Shown piece by piece: positions 9,052 to 19,116 of a DNA stretch of 64,000 bases (position 1 is the stretch's first letter; each line of letters opens with the position of its first letter). This DNA is from [Phialemoniopsis] sp. UDSM-2020 (lineage: Eukaryota > Ascomycota > Sordariomycetes > Thyridiales > Thyridiaceae), in NCBI GenBank assembly GCA_018873225.1, contig JAEILZ010000004.1, forward strand, positions 2,542,001 to 2,606,000, in the 5' to 3' direction. The position numbers and the translations under genes are program-made. The notes under the pieces are model-generated. The model searched no databases and was not told the DNA's origin. It saw nothing but the letters and a program-made list of their open reading frames with translations.

Positions 9052-11340
9052 ATGTTTTGCTCTTCGCGAATACTGGCGGCAACCGCTGCCCTGCTTTCCC
9101 TGTCGTCAGTAGTCTTGTCCTACCCACAGCTTCAAGCTGAGTTTGGCAAGAGACGGATTGGATGCCGCGACCTCAAGGACTCGTATGACTACATCGTCAT
9201 TGGCGGTGGTCAGTCTGGTCTTGTCGTTGCCAACCGACTTTCTGAAGATCCAAATGGTAAGGCTTTGCTTCTGAAGTATATAATCCTGAGTTTAAGAAGC
9301 TGACTGGCATATCAAAGCTACTGTTCTGATCGTCGAGTATGGGTACTTCGACGACCGGCCAATGGTCCTGCAACCGCAGAGTGCTACCACTTATCCGAGA
9401 CAGGATATGTACAACGTGACCTCTGTGCCACAGAAAGGGCTTGCCGGTTCCAAGCAGACTGTGTATGCAGCGTGCGTTGTGGGTGGAGGGTCGACAATCA
9501 ATGGAATGATGTTGAACCGAGGTGCGGCAGACGACTACGACAATTGGGAGAGGCTCAACAACCCGGGATGGGGCTTCAATGACCTGCTTCCCTACTTCGT
9601 CAAGGTGAGATGAACATAGGCTTACTGAGGCGGCTTGGGACTTATCTAACCCATTTCAGAGCACGCACTTTGATGCGCCAGCACCGCAGCTACAAAAGGA
9701 GTTCAACATCACCTGGAACGAGAGCTCTTATGGCAGCGACGGACCTATCCACGTTAGCTATGCGCCTTTCCAGTGGCCAGGTGTGAAGATTCAGTACCAA
9801 GGACTGGTGGAAGCTGGCGCCGAGCCTCAGTTGGATGGAGCTGGTGAGTTGCGATACGGCGCTGATGGTGAAAAGCAACTAATGTCTGGTTCCTAGATGG
9901 CCATGCTTATGGAGTCTTCTGGTACACCGTAAGTTTCGGGCCCCTTTATTCTTGAAAGCCGTCCGAGTACTAATATGTGGATAGAGCGCCATTGACAACG
10001 CCACCGTAACTCGGTCGTATGCCCGCAATCAGTACTACGACCCCGTTGCCGGCAGAAAGAACCTTCAGATCTTGACTGGCTGGCGCGTCAACGATATCAC
10101 CTTCGATGAAAACAAGCACGCTACCGGTATCCGCATGCAGCAGCGCGGCAGCGCTGAGAGTACAGAAGTCATCACGGTCAAGTCGAATAAGGAGATCGTC
10201 TTGACGGCAGGTTCACTCCACAGCCCGCAGGTCCTGCAACGAAGCGGCATCGGCCCGGCCGCTCTGCTGGACCAGGCCAAGATTGATGTCGTCCTCGACC
10301 TCCCTGGGGTCGGTAGCAATCTGCAAGATCACGCCGTTGGGCGATTCTCATACAGGTGTAAGGGTTTCAAAAAGAAGGCTTACCCAAAGGTCGAATGAAG
10401 CTGAACGCCCCGATAGATACTACCGATGTCGAGCCAAACCCTACCACGACTCAAGCGCAAAACCAGACCTTCGCCGAATGGGTTCAGAAGGAGTGGAAGG
10501 AGCATAGATCAGGTAAGAAAAGAGTCCCCGCGTAAGAAGTGCTGTGAACTGATGAAGGTCAGGCCCATTATCGCAGACAACTGGAAACACGGCCGGCCTT
10601 CTACCCCTGAAGGTCGTCAGCCCGGACCGCTGGGAGGACATCGTCGAAGCCTACCGCGCCCAGAATGCAGCCGACTTCCTGCCAGAGACCTACACCGCTG
10701 AGCAGGTCAAGGGATACGAGGCGCAACGCGCCATCCTGTCCGACTCCATGACCCGCACCGACAATGCCGTTCTTGAGCTACCAATCCAGGGCACGGGCAA
10801 TGGCGCTCTTGTGATCACCAAGGAGGTCAGCCGTGGCACTGTTCTGCTCGACCCTGCCAATATCTACGCGGACCCCATTCTGGATTACCAGACGCTCGTC
10901 AATCCGGTCGACGCTGCCATCGCCGTGGAGAACATCCGGTTCGCTCGTCGTTTCCAGCAGACCCCAAGTGTCAAGACTCTGGGTCCCGTGGAGCAGGTCC
11001 CAGGCGTCAACATCACCAGTGACGAGGACCTCCTCGCGACGGTGCGGATGTCAACGGGCAGCTCTACCGCGCACATCTCAGGCACTTGTGCGATGATGCC
11101 GAGAGAGTACGGTGGTGTAGTAGATTCGGAATTGAGGGTCTACGGTGTTACTGGTCTCAGTGTTGCAGATTCGTCGATCCAGCCCCTGATTCCCGGCGCT
11201 CACATCTGCGCTACGGTGTATGCGGTTGCGGAAAAGGTGAGCCCTCTATTATTCCAACCCCTTTAAGCATCGAAGGCCTGCAGATGACTGACATTGAGTT
11301 ATTATAGGCTGCCGATCTCATCAAAGCTCGACACAAGTAG
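9052..11340 (+). CDS. Secreted GMC-family FAD oxidoreductase
   Basis: Eight exons: 9052-9256, 9318-9604, 9660-9843, 9897-9928 (32 nt), 9985-10357, 10417-10512, 10563-11236, 11308-11340; 627 residues. GMC enzymes oxidise alcohols or sugars with FAD; the substrate cannot be read from sequence. Residues 1-23 are a signal peptide (ILAATAALLSLSSVVLS). The FAD dinucleotide motif YIVIGGGQSGLVVANRL is at about 47-63, the second FAD segment VVGGGSTINGMMLNRGA follows, then the GMC motif VLTAGSLHSPQVLQRSGIG and VGSNLQDH. The catalytic pair is present: His563 in TAHISGTCAM and His606 in IPGAHICATVYAVAEKAAD, 43 residues apart as in glucose oxidase. All seven introns have GT-AG ends and preserve frame. Neighbours give no cluster context. 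Aryl-alcohol oxidase-, glucose oxidase- or choline dehydrogenase-like activities all remain possible. Confidence 0.88.
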
Positions 11341-11467
11341 AGAAGGTGACTGAATGCCGAACAGCTCGGAGCAAGGGGCTAGTTTTAAAGCTTTGTAGGC
11401 GCGTCAACTACGAATTTTGCCCTATGCAGCGTTTATTCGTGTTTCAGTAGTGATCTTGTATACTGAG

Positions 11468-11473
11468 CACGTG
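11468..11473. promoter_or_regulatory. CACGTG E-box
   Basis: Palindromic CACGTG in the alkaline phosphatase upstream region, about 1.85 kb before the ATG. This is the core site of bHLH phosphate regulators (Pho4 in yeast, NUC-1 in Neurospora). Function inferred from motif and neighbour only. Confidence 0.3.
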
Positions 11474-11838
11474 TGACACAAAGCAATGAGCCCGTGAAAA
11501 TGTGATATTGTGAATCCCAGCCCAGCAGGTCGACTGGCCCCTTTCCCATTTCACGCATTATTTCTTAGACTTAAGTGGAATTACTTAAACTTACAAGAGA
11601 ATTTGGTATCACGCCTAGAACATGTTTAAGCTTTGCTTCCGGATCAGAGAGAAAATCCTAGGGCCGTATTCCTTGCAGACGATCACAACTTGGTGTTTGC
11701 TGTCGTGTGCTCGCCCTCTTGGCAGCAGTGAGATTCCATTCGGTAGCCCGTCAGCTTGAGCTTGTCTGCTAGGCTAGGCTCATAAGAGTCAAATGATGGG
11801 CCTCGAATACACGGTCCCGTCGAGACTGGCATGCTGGC

Positions 11839-11844
11839 CACGTG
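11839..11844. promoter_or_regulatory. CACGTG E-box with GG 3' flank
   Basis: CACGTGGG, the extended form preferred by yeast Pho4, about 1.48 kb upstream of the alkaline phosphatase ATG. Confidence 0.35.
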
Positions 11845-12791
11845 GGCGTGTCGAGTGAGAAGCGAAGCTTCTCGAGCTCGAATTGCAGTGCAGTGTAGAT
11901 ACGAACGGAGTGTGCATGACCGCTCCGGTTACTAGTGAGCTTCTGTGGGCTCCTTCTCTAAAGCTTCCATTGCAGGACCCCTGTAGGGGCGTGCATTCTA
12001 GTGGGGGCCAACATTGAAGTCTTCAGAGGTTGGTTGGTATCGGTATGATGCTTGACGATATCGTGGCAAAGACGAGGAGCTGAGCTATCTACGTCCAAGG
12101 TGTATACGAGGCTCAGTGAGGAAGGCACCACGATGTCGCTTGATCGAGCAGTGTCCTTTTACAAAGAGAGGAAAGAGGCTGAAGAGTTGGAAGTCATGAT
12201 CGTGATGAATGACTTGCCGTCCTTGCCGCATGTCGACATAACTTTGGCCGGGATGGGGCAGGAACAGGTTGAAGCAAGAGCAGCGACACTATTGACGATG
12301 GGTGTTAGTGGGTGGAGTGAGAGTGCTTAGGTGTCTAGGGGACCCCTTTCAGTGGAACCCTAGCAATCGATGCCCCGGACCAAGCCAATTTAACCCACTT
12401 TGCAGCGGATGCCCAGGCACGACGATCCAATCACTGCCGGCACTGTTGGCACGTTCTCCAGACTCGGCCTACTTGGCTATGGCATATAAAGTCTTGGCAC
12501 GGCGCATCTCTCGAGCATCGCGCCTTGGCTTTTTCCCATGATCCTCCCAACGACCTTGTCTCACATACACAACATGCCTTGATTTGCCCAAGCCGCAGTC
12601 CTGCATGCAGGCATTGTACAACCGCCGCCTCTCACTCTTTCTCTAGGCTCCTCCCGCCGGCCCACCCGAGAGGAGACCACGCCTCTTGGCAATGGGCTCC
12701 GTGGACACCGTCGGAGCCTGGGTCTCGATCGACTGACAAGCTATGTCATTATCTCTGTGGGTGCTTTTGCGCAATATTGCTGCCCACCACG

Positions 12792-12797
12792 CACGTG
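12792..12797. promoter_or_regulatory. CACGTG E-box, promoter-proximal
   Basis: CACGTG (in GCACGTGTCG) about 525 bp upstream of the alkaline phosphatase ATG. It is the nearest of three such sites and the best placed to act on the promoter. Confidence 0.4.
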
Positions 12798-13188
12798 TCG
12801 ACAATCACTGCTGTGATTCATGTGGTTGCATCAGCGGCCTCGCCAGCGGACCAGCCAGCCGGACCGGACATAGCTCCCATCTGATGGTGGTGATGCCCGT
12901 CTGACCAATGGGACTGCCCAATTCCTGCATTGTCCCATCCCAGCTGTGAAGCAGGCCCTGCCCTGCCTCTTCACTTTTGCGGTTCCGGAGCCAGAGAGAT
13001 CAGAGATTTGCGCTTGCGCGCCGCCCGGAGCCCTGCGAGCTGACCTGCCTTCTTGGACTGGTCATGACGCGTGCCGTGAGCTCGACCTGCACACGCCCCC
13101 AGCTCCATCCTGCATCCAGCTCTGCACCCACATGGACGCCATGGAGGATCTTCGGGCGGAACTGCACCAGTGGGAGATTAATTGCAAG

Positions 13189-13196
13189 TATTTAAG
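13189..13196 (+). promoter_or_regulatory. TATA-like element of the alkaline phosphatase gene
   Basis: TATTTAAG 130 bp before the ATG at 13319. The spacing suits a short leader of about 90-100 nt. Confidence 0.5.
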
Positions 13197-13318
13197 ACGC
13201 CTTGGCCACCCATGATACCCTCGTCACTTGGCGACTCTGTTGGGATAAGTTTACTTCCGCGCTGCTCCCTGATCGGACGGATTGAGACTTCGTTGTTTAA
13301 GTCCAGACACCAGCAACA

Positions 13319-15394
13319 ATGATCGCCAAGGTCAGCGTCCTCGCTGCTCTGACAGCTACGCTGTCTGCTGTCAATGCCCAGACCTTCCAGAGGCTGGGTA
13401 CCTGCCCGACCCTGGGTTGCATTCTGCCTCCTGACCAGCAAGACTTCCTGCCGGGTCAGTACTTCGACCTCCGTTTCGAGGTCCACGCCCCCGTGAACGG
13501 CTCTGAGGCCTTCAACAAGGGTGTCCCCGATGAGAAGTTCACCGGCACCATCACCAAGGAGGGTGGCTCGCCCAAGAACATCGCCGACTACTTCAAGGTC
13601 AGCGAGCCCGAGCTGGAGAAGTGGACTTTCTCCTGGTACGAGGACCTGTTCGCCCGCGATGCCAAGAACAAGACCATCGTCAATGCCGCCTCCAAGATCT
13701 ACCGCCGCATCGCCCTCAACGAGCCCGGTACCTACAAGGTCAAGCTCAGCTACTACGGCAACGAGACCACCGAGGCTACCTGGGTTGTCCGTCCCATCGC
13801 CAAGACCAAGAAGGCCAAGAATATCATCTTCTTCATTGGTGATGGCATGACCACCAACATGATCACGGCTGCCCGCCTCCTTGCCCACAAGTCTGTCAAC
13901 GGCAAGTACCAGAGCAACTTTGCTCTCGACAAGATGCCCGTCATCGGCCACCAGATGACCCACTCCATCGACACCTTCATCACCGACAGTGCCAACTCTG
14001 CCTCTGCCCTGTACAGCGGCCACAAGTCTACTGTCAACGCCATGGGTGTTTACGTCGACTCTTCTCCTGACTCCTTCGATGACCCCAAGGTCGAGACCAT
14101 TGTTGAGATCATGACCCGTCTCTGGGGCTCTGCCTGGGGTGCCGTCTCCACAGCCTTCATGGCTGATGCTACCCCCATTGCCCTTGCCACTCACACCCGT
14201 ACCCGTGGCTTCTACGCCCCGCTTATCGACCAGATGCTGAACGGTGTCACCAACTACACCTGGACCAAGATGAACGGTCCCGATGTCTTCCTCGGTGGAG
14301 GCGCTGAGCAGTTCCTGCCCGGCTCCGGCTCGTACCAGGGCAAGGACTACTACGAGGAGTTCGCCAAGAAGGGCTACACCGTCTCCCTGAACAAGACCTC
14401 CCTGCTCGAGGCCGACAACTCCAAGAAGGCTCTCGGTATCTTCTGCACGGGTGTCATGCCCGTCTGGCTTGACCGCAACATCTACAAGGACAACCTCAAG
14501 GACTTCAAGAACGACCCCACCGGCAATAAGAAGCCTGCTCTTGACCTCCCCGGCCTCAAGGAGATGACCCTCAAGGCCATTGATGTCCTGCACAAGCGCG
14601 GCGGAGATAAGGGATTCTTCCTCATGTCCGAAGCAGCTTCCATCGATAAACAGGTCAGTACACAATGGTACTAGTCATCATGGTATATAGGCTGATTACA
14701 ACAGATGCATGTTTTGGATTACCACCGCGCTCTCGGCGATCTCATGGAGCTTGACGACACTCTGAAGGCGACTATCAAGAAGCTCGAGGAGATTGGAGAG
14801 CTTAACAACACCCTGATTGTCGTTTCGGCTGACCATGGTCACGGCTTCGATGTCTTCGGCAACGCTGATACTAAGTACCTGGCCGAGCAGAAGGACGACC
14901 GCAAGAAGCGTGAGGCTGTCGGTGTCTACGCGAACTCTGGTCTGTCCGAGTACCAGATGGAGCAGCCCGGCGTGACCTACAACACCGGTGCCAACTTCCC
15001 CGTCAACTGGGATCCCCGTTATGCCATCGCCCCTGGTTTCGGTGCCAACCCTGACCACCGTGAGAACTACCGCACCAACACCAAGGGATCTCGTCTCCCC
15101 GCTGTCGATGGTATTGCCGGCTTCAACAAGGGTGACTACTTTGTCAACCCCGAAGACAACCAGGTCGGTTTCATTGTCAACGGTACCCTCCCTACCAGCG
15201 AATCACAGGGCGTCCATTCTTTGACCGACGTGCCCGTGTATGCAATGGGACCTGGCCAGGAGCTCTTCCAGGGCACCTACAACAACATTGACATCTTCTA
15301 CAAGATGGCCGAGGTCTTTGGTCTGGCCCAGCCCTCCAACGGGAATGGCACCAGCCCCGGTAACGGTACCTCCCCCGGCTGCAAGAAGCACTAA
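13319..15394 (+). CDS. Secreted alkaline phosphatase
   Basis: Two exons, 13319-14653 and 14705-15394, give 674 residues. It hydrolyses phosphate monoesters outside the cell at alkaline pH, releasing phosphate. Residues 1-20 are a signal peptide (MIAKVSVLAALTATLSAVNA). Metal-site and catalytic residues of the superfamily are visible: Asp175 in IFFIGDGMTTNM, the nucleophile Ser224 in FITDSANSASALYSG, Glu438 in MSEAASIDKQ, Asp488-His489 in VVSADHGHGF and His616 in GVHSLTDVPVYAMGPG. An N-terminal beta-rich domain of about 150 residues precedes the phosphatase domain. The C-terminus is Gly/Asn/Ser-rich with repeated NGTSPG and no clear GPI signal. N-glycosylation sequons are frequent. Third codon positions are overwhelmingly C or G, implying high expression. 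Upstream CACGTG sites fit phosphate-starvation control. Converges on acetoacetyl-CoA synthetase. Confidence 0.93.
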
Positions 15395-15722
15395 GCTGTG
15401 TCAGCTGTGCTCAAAAGAAGATTTAATGCATTGATATAGGAGCGCGGGGTAATGAATTGACGTGGTTGAGATACTGAGAGCATCGGGTTGGCGTTGAGGC
15501 TGTTGTGTATGTGTGTGGGCAGCGCGGGCGTGTGGGTGTAGATAAGGAAAAATACGCACGTGCGCCGGAACGATGCTCATATAGACATTTTGAACATTCA
15601 GCTGTAAATATATGGAGACATGATACCAACTGAAGAAGAATCACAAAGGATTTGAAGCATTGTTCATTTTTGCCTGTCGGTGGTTCTATGCGACAAGAGC
15701 TTCTCAGGGGTAAAAAAGGGGT
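15395..15722. other. Convergent 3' intergenic region
   Basis: 328 bp between the stops of alkaline phosphatase and acetoacetyl-CoA synthetase. It contains a GT-rich stretch at about 15505-15545 and one further CACGTG (15557-15562). Otherwise nothing seen beyond 3' UTR. Confidence 0.5.
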
Positions 15723-18126
15723 TTACAGCTTGCCCTTGGGCTCCACCAACTCCTCGACCTTTGCAAACTGGTAATAATACTCTAAGCTCTGCGGATTGGC
15801 CAGTGTGCCGCTCGCTTTGATCTTTTGTCCCGATACGATCTGCTTGACGGGCAGCTCCACCTTCTTGCCGTTGATGGTCGTCTGACAGGTTTGACGTGAT
15901 TAGCTGGGACCTTGCTGACATCTTCGGATGAATACCACCTGGTCACGGGGTAAGGAGAGTTGGGATGAAATGAGCTTAAATAAACCTTAAACTTACGGGA
16001 ATCTCGGGCGTCTCGAATATGAACCTGGGGACATGCCTCTTGGAAAGGTCCCTCGAGATGGCCTCTCTCAGTTCCGCGACCAGGCTGGCATCGAACTTAC
16101 ACCCGGGCCTCATCAGCAGGAATAGCATTACGCGCTCGTCCTCGTCGACACCGGGCCGCCGCTGCCCGACACACAGCGACTCGGCGACGCGCGCGGCGAA
16201 ACGGCGCTCGACGACGCCGTAGATCTCGGCGGACCCGAAGCGCACGCCTGAGGGGTTGAGCACGCCGTCCGCACGTCCGAGGAAAGCGATGGACCCTGTC
16301 ACCGGATGGATGGAGCAAAAGTCGCCGTGGGCCCAGACGCGGTCGAAGCGCGAGAAGTAGGCGGAGCGGTACCTGGGCCCGGGAGCGTGTTGTGGGTCGC
16401 CGTCGCCCCAGAAGAAGCAGGGCACATTGGGGAAGGGGTTGGCGGCGACGAGCTCACCTGGCGTGCCGAGGGGGACCTCGGCGCCCGGTCCGTCCTCGAG
16501 GAGGGAGTCGAAGATGCGAACGTCGACGCCGAGGGAGGGGCCCTGGGTGCCGCCGACGTAGACTGGGGTTAGGGGGTTAAGGAGGCCGAAACAGCCCGCC
16601 TATTACAGAGTGTCAGTATGTCTCTGCGCAGCACCACGGTAAAGGGGTCATGGCTATGACTTACAATATCAGTACCGCCAGAGATGTTGCCCAGATGAAC
16701 ATGCTTGGGAAAGCCCTTGTCATAGAACCATTCGAAGAGCTGGTCGGACAGCACCATCCCGGTAGACGTCACGACCTGCAGACTCGAGATGTCGGCAATG
16801 TTGCGCGGCGCCAGGCCCGCCTTGGCAAACTCAAACATCCACCGCGGGCTGATGCCGAGCTTGGTGACCTTGTGCTGCTCGATGAGCTTAACGAGCACCT
16901 TGGCGTCGGGCTGGAAGGGCGAGCCATCGTACAGTACGGCGCGGGCCCCGAAGAGGAGCGGCGCCACGGCGGCGACGTACATGATCCACCCGGTCGTCGT
17001 GTACTGCATCGCAACGGTGTCTTGGGTAATGGATTCGTGCAGGTGGCCTTCCTTGAAGTAGTTCATCATGCAGCCGCCGGCGGAGTGCACGATGGCCTTG
17101 GGCATGCCCGTCGTGCCGGACGAGTAGCAGATGAGGTACGGATCCGAGAAGGGGATGCGCACGAACTGCGGGCGTGGTCCTGGTCTACACCTGGTCAGGA
17201 AGGAGGCCCAAGTCTCCGCTCTGGGAACCTGTGAGACGTCCTTGGCCTTGGAGAAGCGAGGTACGGAGATGATGCCGGACAGGTTGCTGCACTCCTTCAT
17301 GCCGCCCATGATCTCGGCCATCTTCTCACGAAGGTCGATGGTCTTGCCATTGTAGATGGCCGAATCGTCCATAAAGACCAGCTGGATCCCAATTAGCCTC
17401 TCCCTCGTTCTCGTCTTCGGGCTGGGGTACTGCAGACCTTTGGGTTGACCTGCACAGCTCGCTGCAGAATTCCATTGACGCCCATATCCGTCGAAGAGCT
17501 GCTGAAGATGCCGCCCAGCCAGCTCGTGCCGAGCCAGATCAGTAACGTCTCAACACTGTTCGCGCCCACCACTACAACTCTGTCACCTCTCTTGAGTCCC
17601 TTCGCGGCCAGAGCAGCGGCGACTTTGGCGGCCTCCTCGCGCAGCTCGCCCCAGGTGACTTGGCGCACCTCGACTCCGCCTTCCCGCACAGAAGTTAGGG
17701 CGATGTCGTTGTCCTTCTTGGAGCCAGGAGCATTGGCATTGGGGTAGAGCATGTTCTCGGCAAAGTTGAACCTGATGCCCTCAAACCAGCGCGGCACGGC
17801 GTCGATGGTCGCCGACTCATCGACCGGCTTCTCATAGCCGCCCTCGTGGATGTAGCCCGAGGAGTCAAACAGCTGTGCCCAGAACGCAGAGCGCTGGCTG
17901 ACAGCGTAGTTGTGCAGGTCCTGGAAGGTCTGGAGATGAGCCAAGCTTGAAACGTCAGTAAGTTTGCCCCATGACTCCCTGAATTTGAGATCACTCGGAA
18001 CAAAGGAGTACGTGCCCTGAGCTGAAGTCCATGTTTCTTGTTCACCTCCTGCATGAACTTATACATGGGTGTGCTCTTAGGGTCTGGGTGCTCCCAGAGC
18101 TTCCTAGGGATTTTTGCTGAAGCCAT
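15723..18126 (-). CDS. Acetoacetyl-CoA synthetase
   Basis: Five exons: 18126-17995, 17929-17438, 17381-16665, 16599-15997, 15881-15723; 700 residues, as expected for the family. The enzyme activates acetoacetate to acetoacetyl-CoA in the cytosol using ATP, feeding ketone bodies or leucine-derived acetoacetate into sterol and lipid synthesis. The N-terminus KIPRKLWEHPDPKSTPMYKF is characteristic of acetoacetyl- rather than acetyl-CoA synthetases, as is RWFEGIRFNFAENMLYPNAN. The AMP-binding P-loop CYSSGTTGMPKAIVHSAGG starts near residue 294; HLGNISGGTDI spans the exon 3/4 junction; HGDFCSIHPVTGSIAFLGRADG and the C-terminal lysine region TINGKKVELPVK complete the adenylation domain. Start is at 18126 (ASAKIPRK conserved); an in-frame ATG at 18147 is less likely. 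The first intron is uncertain: GTGATC at 17994 keeps the frame, but family alignment would favour an end about 7 codons earlier. Confidence 0.92.
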
Positions 18127-19116
18127 TGCGAGAGCCAGTGTGTCCAAGACAACTCTCTCAGAACGTGGCTAACACGAGTGACGTCTTCACGAAGAAGAGT
18201 CTGGGATAGATCTTAAGACCTTGAGGTGGCTTGGAGTTGCGGCAGGACCGCCCGTAGCCTTGCTGTCCGTAAGTAGCCGCACCAACCGAAGAAGACCCAA
18301 GGCCCAATCGAAAAGGGGAAAGTGCTGCTGACAGTGCGAGGCGCCTAATTATCGCTCGAGATAGTTGGTCGCGGTTCTGTGGATTTTTGGGCTCACTGTC
18401 GCGTCGTTAGTCTCACTCAAAGTCGGGCGAGAAGGTGCGAAGCATACATCTGCAGGCAAGGAGGAGGTACGGGCCGAGGAACACTTCCGCAACCGTCTTG
18501 ATAGCAGGGTCACACATACAAGTACTAACACAAACATTACGTTGGGTCATTGGCTCTTTACGCCCGATCCGCCCGAGCCCACTTGGTTTCACTGCATGCA
18601 GTCAGTTGTTTGCTCCCTCCCAAGCCCAAGAGATGCGGAGAAGGTTGGGGTAACGCAGAGATAGTGCTAAACTAGAGCTCAATTAGGTCTTCCCGAGGGG
18701 GCGGGCTAGCTCAACTTTGCTACTACCGAGCCTCGGTTCTTGTAATCCATCGTACAAATTCAAATCAAAGTTCCCTCTCCGTTTCTCCGATGTACGGAGT
18801 TCGCGCAAAACAAAACAACCTCGCCCAGCCTTGCCATTCTGTGTCTGCAAACCCTCAAAAATGCAGCCAGACGCCAGGCTATTTGCCCAAATTTTGCTCC
18901 CTCCACCCTTGCGAATAGGTCTCATAACAGAAACAAGACACCTTGCTAGTTCCCATGTTTGCCAGATAATACAACGATGAAGGAAAACAGGCAGTGTAGT
19001 AGCTACCCTGCAGTAAAAGCGGAAATGTGTAACTCGTAATTCATACATCGCATTCCGCCAGTGGTAGATCTGCTCCAGAAACAATTGTGTGGCCAAGCCC
19101 ATGCCCATTGGGCCTC
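18127..19116. other. Intergenic: acetoacetyl-CoA synthetase promoter / TRA1 3' end
   Basis: About 990 bp. The left part is the promoter of the minus-strand acetoacetyl-CoA synthetase; the right part, from about 18900, should be the TRA1 3' UTR. No coding frame resembles a family. Confidence 0.5.

Larger units (their letters stand above)
11341..13318. other. Long intergenic region upstream of alkaline phosphatase
   Basis: About 2 kb without a recognisable gene. It contains three CACGTG hexamers, a TATAAA at 12485-12490 and a TATTTAAG at 13189-13196. The last fits the promoter of the alkaline phosphatase gene. Short frames such as 12525-12884 show no family similarity. Confidence 0.6.

Noticed and set aside
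6915..11340. Possible secondary-metabolite cluster around the GMC oxidoreductase
   Set aside because: No polyketide synthase, NRPS, terpene cyclase, transporter or Zn2Cys6 regulator is present; the neighbours are unrelated.
13178..14665. 495-codon open frame antisense to the alkaline phosphatase
   Set aside because: It mirrors the strongly C/G-ending codon use of the real gene, which removes stops from the opposite strand. Its Val/Leu/Gly-rich translation shows no family motif.
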